This document shows, one piece after another, positions 22,191 through 33,007 of a DNA stretch of 64,000 nt. The DNA comes from Naganishia liquefaciens (Eukaryota; Basidiomycota; Tremellomycetes; Filobasidiales; Filobasidiaceae). The position numbers and the translations under genes are program-made. Every line of letters starts with the position of its first letter. Positions within the stretch are counted from its first letter, which is position 1. The notes under the pieces were generated by a model that saw nothing but the letters and a program-made list of their open reading frames with translations, searched no databases and had not been told where the DNA came from. The stretch lies in NCBI GenBank assembly GCA_013423385.1, contig BLZA01000030.1, forward strand, positions 248,001 to 312,000, read 5' to 3'.

Positions 22191-24817
22191 TCACTCCCGC
22201 GTAGACGAGTATGGCACTCCTATGTGGGTGTGTCCATTCTTGGCCTTGCCATTCTCGCAGACCTCTATCGCCTGAACCCAGGGATCATTGAGAATATCCT
22301 CAATGCTCGGCCTGCATTTAGGGTCAGGAGCCAGCATGCGCTTGATGATGCTATGGCACTCCTTGGGCATCAGGTTGTGCAGCGGTTGAGGAGCCGTTGA
22401 GTGAGGGTATGATTGCACGTATAAGGCGTAAGACGCGTCTGACGGGTTCTTGGCCATGCGCCACGGAATCTCTTGGAACTGCATGCAGTAAAAGACGATA
22501 GCAGTGGCCCAAATATCGACTAGACGGGCATCGTATTCTGAATGATTGTGTCAGCAACATCAAGATAATGTGAAAGTCGCGCATCCTCTTACCTTTATGT
22601 TCGAATTGCTCTGGCGCAATGTATGGCTCACTTCCACACAAGCCTTTGCTGAGATGCGTCTTCTTCTCCCAGCACATCCGGAAAACGTCGGATACGCCAA
22701 AATCGGTAATCTGCGGAATGTATCTGATCAGCGACGCATCCTGCCAGCCCTAGAAGCGACACATACCTTGACGTGTCCTCGGCCATCCAGCAAGAGGTTC
22801 TCTGGCTTGATGTCTCGATGCGCGACACCCATCGAATGCAGATATTGCACGCCATGCAAGATCTGTTTGAAAGTGCATTCGACTTCTCCAACGCTCATGT
22901 TGCCCTTCTTGATGGCAGCATACAGGTCGCCGCCGGGGCAATATTCCATGACTTCACACCAATGATGCTGTTCGTCTTGGACGAGATCGACCGTCTCGAC
23001 GACATTGGTATGATGAAGCGTAGACGAGATGCAGAACTCGGATGTGAGCTTCTTGACGTATTCCTTTTCCGTCTCATTCTTGCGACGCTTTCGGAACTCC
23101 TATAACCAGGTTGAGCAACCGAGCAACACTAGGAACGTGATCTGGACTGACCTTAACGGCATACAGCTTTTCCTCAGTTCTGTCCCATTTGTGCGCCAGC
23201 CGGACGACAGCCGTCGCTCCCCTGCCAATCGCGGCCTTCTCACAGATACCGTACTTCTTGAACAGGCTGGCGGTGCTGTTATTATCGCCATAGCCCTTCT
23301 CAGAGCCCTTCATCGAGCCTCGATCAGAGCCCTTGGTGGACCCGGCCGCGGAAGCCTTCCTAGCCAATTTCGGTCCCGACGCCAGCAAGTCCTTGAGCGT
23401 AAACTTTGTTCCGCCGCCTTCTTCCTTGATAGATGGAGCTTTGCCTCCGGGGCCGTATGAAGGCGATCGAGCCGGAGGCGGGCGCCCATCTGAGCGCTTC
23501 TCATCTCGTGCCCTATCCATGGGAGGCTGGGCATGCGGATCACTCGCGCCCGATCGACCACCTTGGTCCCGCTTCATGCTCGGGTTTCGACTCGGACCAC
23601 GTGATCCCGAGTCGCTGTACTCGTGCGGGCTGCCAGGAGTACGAGGGGGAGAATCTGTGTCGCGCGGCCGTGGACTGGGAACACCGGATCCAGCGAGAGG
23701 CTTTTCGCGCGGCATATCAATGTGCAGACCATCAGGCGATCGGTGTCGAGAGCTGCTCGTGGAATCCGCGGCTTCCTTCTTCTTGTCGTCGTTACCGTGC
23801 AGCATTCGATGGAAAAGAGACTTTTTCTCTCCAATGTTGCCCAACATAGTAGGCTTGAAAGAGCTAGCGCGCTGAGGCTGAGGCGCATGGACTGCGGTCG
23901 ACGAGCTTCCGGCCGTAGAATTTTTCCGTTTAGCCTCAGGCTGATGGTTCTGCAGGTTGGCGGAAGTCATTGGCGGCGGGGCATGGCTGTGGCTGTGAGC
24001 GAAAGCCGGCGCAGGAACCTGAGGATGTTCCGATCCAGATTGGGAATGCTTTGTCACAGATCCACTGGACGTTTGGCGGGACATGGGAGTTGATTCAGGA
24101 CCCGAGCTGTTTGCATACGAAGGGATTTTGGGCGTCACGGAATCTGATATGGGTCGGACTAGGACAGGGATGAAGGGCTTGGTCAGTTTTATGTGTACAG
24201 CGTGAATTCGCATGAAAGCGCTTACAAGCTGGGAAGGGGAAGTCGTTGTTGTGCGACCCTAACGCCCCCGTGTGCATGCCTCCGGCAGTCGCAGGTGTTT
24301 GATAACCCGTAGCAAGAGGCGCGGACGTCCTCGCCATTACCTGGGGCGGCAGAGCGATCTCGCCCGTCTTGAGGTCTTTGGCAGACGCAACAAAGTCAAC
24401 GTTATTGCCGATGGGAACTGAGTCTTTCATGTAATCTGGATCGGCGACGTTGACGACTTGTTCCATCTGATTGTCGCGGAAGGCACGAGAAGGATCACAT
24501 CAGCAGCTGTCCTGTCCTCTGGAGAAGCAGCCTGACGTGACCAGTCAAGCTATGACTTTCTGGCATACCTTGTGATTGCCATAACCATTGGCATCATGGC
24601 TGACCCTCCTGCTTCCCGGCAATGATCCCGCGCCATTGTAAGTCGATGGCCTTGGGTCCAGGCCACTGTGAGATGTCGAGTTTCCCCCGACTGGTTCATT
24701 GAAATTGGAGGACTCTTGCTGATTTTGTTGATTGCCTAAATCGGTGTCTCCGTCGGCTTCCTCGGCAACGTCTGCTAGTCCGCCCGTCAGAGCTGTTCCC
24801 GCGTGATGTGATGTCAT
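22191..24817 (-). CDS. Serine/threonine kinase of the HRK1/SAT4 (HAL/NPR1) family
   Basis: Fungal-specific kinase family that controls plasma-membrane transporters and ion homeostasis. The product is about 750 residues. The N-terminal half is disordered, rich in Ser, Pro and His, and includes LGNIGEKKSLFHRMLHG. The kinase domain starts near KKYGICEKAAIGRGATAVVRLAH (glycine loop) and has YAVKEFRKRRKNETEKEYVKKL, EVMEYCPGGDLYAAI, VAHRDIKPENLLL (catalytic loop), ITDFGVSDVFRM (DFG), CGSEPYIAPEQF (APE) and DARLVDIWATAIVFYCM. All catalytic residues are present, so it should be active. YDARLVDIWA and the EYVKKLTSEFCISSTLHH block are typical of the Sat4/Hrk1 branch. Which member it is cannot be fixed without a tree. 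Confidence 0.92.
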
Positions 24818-25737
24818 GTTGAAGGGCTGTTAATAGCGATGATTGCTGGTACGATCTCAGACCGCAAGAGATGTGTCGAGGGTGGCTGCTGCGAAGATGA
24901 CGATGGCAAAGAGCCTGGTCGCTGATTTGAAACCGTTGACCCAATTGGGCGCGCGAGATTTGAATGGTAGGATCGGGTTTGTCAAGAACGACTGAGCATC
25001 GCAGATGTGAACGATATTGCAGTGCCTTGTGGCTTGAGCCAGAGGTCCAAAGTACTGGTCACGGGCAAGATTGCAAAGAGGATAAAAGGACTACGCTGGC
25101 AAAACCAAGCTGCCTAACTGCCACTTGACGGGATCTCTTGGAACTCTCTGACAAAGCAAACCAAGCAGCGAGGGCCTAATTTTGTGTTGCTTTTTCTGTG
25201 CAGCCTTTACGTGAAGAAAGGCCAGAGTCGGCGGGGAATCCCGCCCAGTCACCTGAGAGCGAGTGAGCTCCGCTTCACCAATGCTGGCTTCAATAGCGAT
25301 ATTGGCTCAGCGCGGACAAGCAGTGGCCGAGCTCCGCCTTGGAAAGCGGTGCATTCGTCATCGAGCTGCCAAGGATGCATGCGATACATTGCTCATCCAG
25401 CCATGCACTCCAGCCATCCGAGACCTTCAGAGCCGCGGTGGATGCCGATGATTACATGAGCTACTGCGCAGGCATGCACAAGTTGAACTGTCCCTTGTAT
25501 CGTCTTTGCAATGCCCTGTCCTCTGCCAAGCTTTGTAGCGAGTTCCAACATCCAAGACTGCCCTGGTTTCGGCCTAGACCTCACTTCGGAATCTCCCTCG
25601 CCCACCAGCAGCACACCAGCTTGCACTCCAACGCTGCTCGAGATACACACAGAGGGTCGCATGCAAGACTACGTGGATCATCTTGACCGCTCAATTCTCG
25701 GACTACCCACCTCTTATCGAGGAACTGACGGATTAGG
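24818..25737. other. Divergent intergenic region between two kinase genes
   Basis: At 920 nt this is one of the two longest spacers in the window and separates two divergently transcribed kinase genes. It should hold both promoters and perhaps a long 5' leader for one of them. Small open frames are present on the plus strand but none has recognisable motifs. Confidence 0.45.
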
Positions 25738-27401
25738 ATGAAGTTTCTCGGTCAGGGTGAGTTCCGCTCCGTCGATTTCAAAGTCGTTTTTGTTTCCACT
25801 TGGCTAATGATTGCGAGACTATGCAGGAACACACTCCACGGTCTATCTCTGTGCACCTCATGAAGTGCCCGTTGCAGTAAGCGACAATCATGCGGACAAG
25901 ATCAGTTGCGCAGTAGTATGCAAGGTCGTACCGGCATCTTCGGCCATATTGCCGCCGCATGATATCCGTCGCGAGATCAGCATTCTCAAGAAAATCCACC
26001 ATCCGAATGTAAGCATACTCGACCCAGCAACGTCTTCTGGTGTCTTGATTCTCGTTTACCCCTAGGTCATACCTCTCCTCCGCGACGAAGGCAGTGAGCC
26101 CGACATCGCCTCCGATTTCAAGCTCTACTTCCCCATGATCAGTACCAAATTGATGGATCTGATGGAGAATCCATTCTTCGCACCGATCTTCCCTTCAATC
26201 GGAAACACCATCAACCTAGGCGCTCATCCAGATTTCTTCACACACACTGAACGTGCCGGGATCATGTCGCGGGCGAAATCGTTCGAAGTATTGGCAACGT
26301 CGATTGGATATCAGCTTTCCTCTGCCATTGCGCATCTCCATTCGATGAATATCGCTCATCGAGATATCAAGCCCGCGAATGTTCTCATCAATGAGGATGG
26401 CAGGGTTGAGTTGATTGATCTCGGAACGGCGTTTGATGGATCGGTGTACACGGACAGTCAAGGCAAATTCATTAATGTCCGTTGTCAGACGAATCAAGTT
26501 GGGAGCGGGTAAGTCTGGCGAAAAAGGCTCAAGCTTCAGCAGCCAAACTGATCGCTCCGTCCTATCATTAGACCATATCGTGCTCCGGAATTGTTGTTCG
26601 GTGCCGATTCATACAGTCCAATGCTGATCGATCTCTGGGCGCTCGGAGCGACATTGTCGGAATTCTTTACGCCAATGATGTTTGCAACGATGGACAGCAC
26701 CATTGTCGTCGATCTCGATGTCCTGCAACATTCCGACTCGGCTCGTCTTGAACCATACAACTTTGGCAAGGTTGAAACTCCAGAGAGCGTCTCTTCCGAA
26801 GATGAACATAGGTCAGAGTGGTCGTTTGCGAGTATGCGCAAGGGCGCGATGTGGACTCGCCAGACCATATTTGACGGGGGCAGGGGAGAAATCGGTCTGG
26901 CTTCGAGTATCTTCCGCCTATTAGGGTCGCCTTCAGATGAAGATTGGAAGGTAAGCCCGATAAATGGTTTTCAATTGACCAGTGGCTGATTTTGAGTGCC
27001 TGCAGAGCCTCGCGGACGCGCCAGAGCGCTATCGAGGCATGTTTGACCCTACCCATCCCGTCAGACTGGACCGTGTCCTCCCCTTCGCGGACATCTGGGA
27101 CAATGATGAAGGCGGTGTGACCTGCACGAACGATCACATCAGTACCGGCGATTCTCCAACATCAACCATCTCGTTCCTTCAAGGACTTCTTCAGCTATCG
27201 CCAACAAGGAGAACGACTATGTTCCAATGCCTAGATCATCCTTGTTTCAAACATGCTGTTTTGCCGCCTTCAGTATACACCTCCAAGGATATCTCCTTGC
27301 GAACGGACATCGAAATGGATAAAAGCGGTCTACTGAGATCGTGGCTCGCATGTTCTGTTACCACACCTGTACACACTCCTGGATTAGCCCAAGAAATGTA
27401 G
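25738..27401 (+). CDS. CDK-like protein kinase, possible CAK/Csk1-type
   Basis: CMGC-group kinase of about 470 residues. The model starts at ATG 25738, leaving almost no residues before the glycine loop KFLGQGTHSTVYLC; an additional upstream exon is possible. Landmarks are CAVVCKVV (catalytic lysine), DIRREISILKKIHHPN (helix C glutamate), NIAHRDIKPANVLI, LIDLGTAFDG in place of DFG, and GSGPYRAPELLFG, then YSPMLIDLWALGATLSEFF. There is no PSTAIRE helix. The GPYRAPELLFG block and the lack of a clear threonine in the activation loop resemble fission yeast Csk1 and other CDK-activating kinases, but this is inference. A large acidic insertion lies in the C-lobe (residues about 250-310). Confidence 0.8.
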
Positions 27402-28025
27402 CCTGTCATTACTGTAGCCCTATTTATCAAGAGTACGATAAAGGAACTGTAGCTTTCAAAAGATCAATGATTACTCAGTAACTGTTGAAAATCTTTGTTG
27501 TGACTGATAGGGTTGTTTGAAGGCTCTGGGTAACGCCGGAACGTACTCAACTGCCGAAGTGCCAGAGAGGAGATAAGGTGTTGCAGTCGCGTCCTGGCCA
27601 CTGAGACTGTTTCTTGCCGTCGCGTTTCAATGGGTCCCCGAATTTTCAGCGAACAGTCACGAAATGTCATCCTATACGTCATTTATGATGCTACTTGGAA
27701 TTGTACCACGTCGGTCACTGCCAATGAGTCAAGATCTTTATCGATTTCGTTAAGTCAACTATCCCTCCGTTCCTATGCAGCGTTCCAGACATGCACTTTC
27801 TCTATCCTTAGCCAAATCGCTTTCGTCAACATTTGCACAACCTTGGAGCCAATCGGTGTTTCGCTGACCATGCCGCGTTTCTACGTTCACGAAGATCCGG
27901 AACCAGCTACCAAAGGTGCACGTTCTTCGTCATCCAATACGGAGCTACCTCGTCGGACAGTACCACTGGCACGCACAGGATCTCGCATCAGTGATCGTTC
28001 TTGCAATGTATCTGCGAAACACTCA
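27402..28025. other. Convergent 3' region
   Basis: The CDK-like kinase and the membrane protein gene converge here, over 624 nt. The plus-strand open frame 27630-28166 runs through it, but its 3' half is antisense to the last exon of the membrane protein and it has no recognisable motif. I see no supported gene. Confidence 0.5.
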
Positions 28026-29108
28026 CTAGACGCTCTTGATAATGTTGAAGAGGGAGAGAATGAAGAAGGCGAGGGCGGACCAGTGGACAAATTTGCTGTG
28101 GGTTTGTCGGATAAATATGGCGAACAGGGAAAATGCAATGACCTGAATTTGGGATTTGATGATTAGCCAACGACCTTGTTGCGTATGCCGTCACTTACGG
28201 AAGCACCGGCAATGTCGCCCTCAACCGAGGCGAACGCGTATCCGACAGCGGTAGACTCCAGGAAACTGGAAACGATGCGTTAGCTACTAGATTCTAGGGA
28301 TCGCGCTTGCCTTCGAGGCTTACACAAAGGCAAGGAAGACGAAGACCTTGCTCCAGAGTCCGACATGCGGGTGTTTGGCAGCATCTCGGCCGAACGCGGT
28401 GAATCCAGACAAAACGACAAGCACGATGCTCAATCCGTGCCAGAGCGAAAACGGAGCGTGAACGAAAAGCTCTTCAGCCAGAGTCTCGCCTCGGTGCTTG
28501 GTCTTGATGATGTAGTAGATTTGGGACACCGTAGCCGAAACGAGGAGGGAGAGGATGAAGGAGGTGATGTACCCTGATTTGGAGGGTCTTTACTCAGCTA
28601 CCGCACGAGCGAGCGAGCTCGAAGCACTTACAGTGGTGTCCCCAAAGCCATACGTAGGCAAAGTTCAGAACAGCCAACAAGGCGAATCGCCATTGAACGC
28701 CGTCAACAATGACAGACTTGCCTCGCTCAGCTGTAAGTCATTGCGTTAAAAAGGGATTCATTTTGCCTCCTGCTCTGTCGCTTACTAAACTGATAGGCCA
28801 TGGTGCCGATCAACAACAGGTGGATCAAGGACCAAATGTAGTTGGCGTAGTAGGAAGGGGTAACCTATTAGGTGAGGGACACCGTCAATGCGGTGCCTGC
28901 TGGCTTCTTGATTGGGCATACGTAGGTCTCCTTGACATGTCTGTAGATGTCGGTCGGCCCTGCAACGCTATAGATGTTGGACCCGAGCAGGGCGAGGAAC
29001 CTGGCAGTTGGGTTCAGTCCAAATGCATTCGCAGATGGCGGGTCGAGAAATAGTGACTCACAACACAATGTTGGTGACTTTGAGCACGATCCCGTCCGTG
29101 GCAGCCAT
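28026..29108 (-). CDS. Seven-segment membrane protein of unknown function
   Basis: About 245 residues from seven exons. It starts MAATDGIVLKVTNIVLFLAL and ends FFILSLFNIIKSV. Hydrophobic segments, in order: VTNIVLFLALLGSNIYSVAG; NYIWSLIHLLLIGTMAYQF; FALLAVLNFAYVWLW; ITSFILSLLVSATVSQIYYI; LWHGLSIVLVVLSGFTAF; VFVFLAFVFLESTAVGYAF; and two short ones at the end, so seven or eight helices. Polar landmarks are GPTDIYRHVKETYVTPSYYANYIW after the first helix and KTKHRGETLAEELFVHAP in the middle. Every splice junction keeps the frame and the exons avoid stop codons over about 1 kb, so the gene is real. I do not recognise the family; it may be one of the fungal membrane families of unknown function. 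Confidence 0.75.
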
Positions 29109-29423
29109 TGTTGCGAAATGGTGTGTCTGGGTTCGTAAAGGCAAGAAGAATAGGCACCAGACTTGATGACCTTATAAATTATGATGAACACGAAAACAAG
29201 GGCGGTCGAAGCTGCGGTCGTGTGACTGCTCGGCGCATCCCTCATGTGCGCACGGAGGACACGTGCCGCGCGGATACCTCCCTTCTTCATGACGTCATGT
29301 GAGCGAGTGGCTTTGTCGACAGGCTGCTAGCTGCTTTCTTTTGACAAGCAATGCTCCCTGTTCGCATGATTTACATTTCCCTTACATTGATGCTATACGA
29401 CTACTCCTTGTCTATGTAACTCC
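29109..29423. other. Intergenic region between two minus-strand genes
   Basis: A 315-nt spacer holding the promoter of the membrane protein and the 3' UTR of the metallophosphatase. Nothing specific is seen. Confidence 0.45.
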
Positions 29424-32400
29424 CTATTCTGCACCTGCAGCGACGTCCAGCAACCGCCCATCTACAAGAGGACTGACAATCGCCAGATTCCCGTCTAGGC
29501 CACGAACCTCCTCCCGATTTTTGTCGTTTACCACAAAAGCAGCTTTAGCCATTTCTTTCGTGCCGTTCTCTCTAGGCTCGCACGTGTCACAAGTAGCAGC
29601 TCGAAGACTTGCTCCGTCCTGGAATGGAGCAAAAAAAGAACGTTAGCGGACCGCAAGATCAGGCCATTTTTGTACGCACGAAGCAGTCGGCGGAAGACAT
29701 GTGATCATGTCTAGCGACATGCAACGCGTCTCGAATCTCGTTGTGCGAGTGATTCACCACGTGTCTCCTCGAAGTTCCACCTGGAGACAAGATCATACTT
29801 GTACTCGGCGACGAGTCCACGTGCAAGCTGTTCTGCGACGTGGAGCTAGGATTGACGAGGAAGGCAGACTGGTGGTCAGGCTCGTGAGACCATTGCTTGT
29901 GCGCGCGCGATATGACCTGATCCGTGCGCGAAGACAGATGTTTTCGGTGATGGTCTTGCATCTGCTTGTGCCGGAAGATATAAGCCGAACCTATGCAAGG
30001 TGTAAGCGACGAACGCTGGATTCAGTCTGAGCGCTTACCCAACAAGAAACTTCGCACGATACTGGACATGATCTGCCCATTGTCGTCGTCCACAATGAAT
30101 TTACGATTCTTGAGCGCTTCGAAGCCGTCGTATCTTGGTAGGAGTCTCAGCAGAATTTAGCTTCAGGACCGCTGCATCTTACCCTTCCGCCATGTAGTTC
30201 CGGGTAATCTACACAAAAAGGTTAGTATTGCTCCGCATCAAAGTAGATTAAACTTGCCAATCTGAATATCCTGGATGTATCGCCTCTCTTGACCTCTTCA
30301 CCAAGTATGGCATTCCGTTGCCTGACCTCAACCCGTGTACCATCCTCCTGCTCCAAGAATTGCACAAGTTCCTCCGGATTTTCATACTCGTCTTCCGAAT
30401 CATCGCCATTCGGCGAGGCATTCTTAATCGTGTGGATACTGATAACACGTTGGCCTGGGGGCTTCGTATGATCCCATTTGATTCGGAGACCGGCAACAAT
30501 AGGGAAACGCCTAAAGAGGCGGTACACTGATTAGAAACTTGTGTGATCAGTATTCTGAAAACCTACCCCTCTTGAGCAGGCCATTTGCTCAAAGCGCTTT
30601 CGAGGACATCGTGAATGCCTTTACCGTCAATCTGACGGGAACGCGTGTCGGTTTGTTGTCCCACCCAACTCTGCAAGACACGCTCACCTCCAGGCAAACA
30701 ACCGGATCGTCAAAAGGCATAATCTCCAGTAAGTCGCCAAGTGTGATCTTTCCTGAAAGAATGGCAGACAAGATCGTCAGTATCATTCAGAGCACAAGGT
30801 TCGAGACAGACCTGGAGGGTATACACTATCTCCTCTCATTGTACCACCGCAAATAATCACTGCATCAGCTCGACCGTCAAAATCCTGTGCCGCGTGGTCC
30901 TCCTCGTTCATCTTGCTTGTCTCCTCTAGCATCTCAGCATACGCATGTAGCAAGATGTCTGCTACCCAATTTCCGATCGCCATTTCTTGCGTGCGGACTT
31001 TCTCACTTCGAACGTCGAACGGAGTAAGGGTGTAGCATACCGGATTGCTCAGAGTTGAATTGACTTTGGACAGCAACGAATCTGTGAGGTTGTCGATCTC
31101 GACCGAAGTAGGAGTCGCAGGCGTGATCTCATGATGCTTTCCTGGATGCCAGGCGCAAAGGGTCAGTCAAGTCAGTCCCCGTCGGTCTGAATATCCAGTC
31201 TTACCGGTCAAGCCCACAATCGTTCTTCGGCGGACACTCCCTTCAGGCTGTTCCTTGAGCTGCAAAATGGCCTCGGAAAGGTCTCGGAAATCAGTTCCAC
31301 TCTTGATGAGACTAGAGAGACTGCGTTAGCCAGCTTTGAAGAAGAGCAATAGCTAAATCACCTACTGTACGCCGTGATCTTTTTCAGCGCCACGGGCGTC
31401 CTCTTCCCTCGTGAAGCCTTGCCAGGATTTCGCACCGCGACCGATCTGTTCACAATTCAGACTTTAGTACACGTTCGAATCACGAATGAGGCGATTCGCA
31501 CGTAATACATGTGATCGTGCCCGCCAATCAGAAGATCGACGCCATGTCTCTGGGCAACGTCTTCTCCGGAGACAGCACCAACTTCATTGGCAAGCTCGAT
31601 GTCCTATGAGCAACGGCTGTCGGCATGATTCCGCGGCGGTAAGTGTCATCATAGAACCTACGTTCGGCAATCTGCAATGGGTCAAAGCGATAATCAAATC
31701 CACCTTGTGAGGGCCTTCTGGGTCTCGCAATTCTTTCGACAATTCGATCGCCATGTCAGACATGGAGCGGTGCTGAAAGCTCTGCGGCCACGATGCTATT
31801 CGATTCTGCTAAGTTCCAACACGTTGCCGAAGGTGTCGTGCACTCACGAATGGTAGCTATCCAGTCTCTGCGAAAGATGGATCAGCCAAGCAATCATGAG
31901 TACGGAGAAAGCCACTGCTTACTTTTCGACGAGACCAATCACCGCAATCTTGACACCCTTTTTTTCAAATGTGACAAACCTCTGAACAATATCAGGTTGC
32001 TTCCCGGTGTTCGAGTCGACAATGTTGGACAATAACCAAGGGAAGTTACATGACTTGATGAGTGTGCTTAGGTGAGCGTAGCCAAAGTCTGTGTGGAAAT
32101 TGCACTGCTCAGCTTTGTGCACGATGTTCTGCAGATCCCGCATACTTGCCGAAGTCATGGTTCCTAACAAAGTTGCAGGGATGAGTGACGGTCAAGACCC
32201 AAATACAGGCAACTCACCCGCAGCATGACACATCAATCTTCAGCGCATTCATGATAGGAACCTAGAATGAAGGGTACTCATCATTGGTTATCTGTCAATT
32301 TTGAGGAGCGAAATGTAGATACCATGTGTGATCTGCACAAGAGTCCATGCGGAACCTATTTTAGATCCCACACGTAATTCGGCAGAAGCAGGAGAGGGAA

Positions 32401-32836
32401 ACTTACCCTCTAGTTACTGAGCTCTCGACAGACGGGTTGAAGACTAGTATGACGATCTCAGCTGCGTCCCTCAAAAATAGTCTCGGAATGTATAGGAGGA
32501 ATGTTACCCACCATCACCTGCAAACAAAACGAGACCCTCCTTCTCCTCATTGGCCGCATCAGTCTGCGCTCCAGGCTTGGTGTCCCATCCATTTCTTAAA
32601 TACAACAACGTCTTGCCAAACTGCCCGACTGTGATGTATTCCTCCTTTGAGTTCGTATCCGCATTCGTTGCTGGTCGATCCCCGTCGGCATCCCGCGTTG
32701 CGTGGCCAGCCGGTACGGTATACTTCTGCCGGACCCTGTAGACATCGTTGAAGGCGAGGATGGGCAGAAGTGTGGTCATGATCAACGCCGAGCGAATAGA
32801 GGAGATGAGCAGATATAGACTTGGGAGCGTCATCAT
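29424..32836 (-). CDS. 5'-nucleotidase/UshA-type metallophosphoesterase
   Basis: Two-domain metallophosphatase of the 5'-nucleotidase / 2',3'-cyclic phosphodiesterase superfamily. The N-terminal catalytic domain shows ILAFNDVYRV (first metal motif), FAGDVFNPSVES, GSHMVPIMNALKIDVSC, GNHDFDFGYAHL (metal-binding GNHD) and CNFPWLLSNI. The C-terminal substrate domain shows VRTQEMAIGNWVADI, AVIICGGTMRGDSVYPPG, ITLGDLLEIMPFDDPVV and RFPIVAGLRIKWD. A poorly conserved tail continues to TAG at 29424-29426. The gene has many introns, including a 10-nt exon (32323-32332) and a 14-nt exon (32150-32163) in the catalytic core. Two possible starts exist: ATG 32836, which adds a hydrophobic LPSLYLLISS stretch, or the later MTTLLPILAFND. 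Substrate and location are not clear. Confidence 0.87.
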
Positions 32837-33007
32837 GAGGGCGGATCAGTGACATCTATACCCTCCAACGCGATATCGATCGCGATGTCTCAGAACACGT
32901 CACCTCGATCCTCGCCGAGATGATGCATGCCTGCATCGTTCGATAGGTATATACCGATTCAACGAGGTTGTAATTGCAAAACCGCTCTCGGTAGCTGAGA
33001 ACAAGCA
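32837..33007. promoter_or_regulatory. Compact divergent promoter, metallophosphatase and FPG
   Basis: Only 171 nt separate the two start codons, so the promoters of the metallophosphatase and the DNA glycosylase must overlap or share elements. No factor site is confidently visible. Confidence 0.4.

Noticed and set aside
22427-22436. Further ACGCGT (MCB-like) sites in the kinase gene and elsewhere
   Set aside because: They lie inside coding sequence or introns and are expected by chance at this frequency.
27630-28166. 178-codon plus-strand frame
   Set aside because: Its 3' half is antisense to the last exon of the membrane protein gene and no motif is present.
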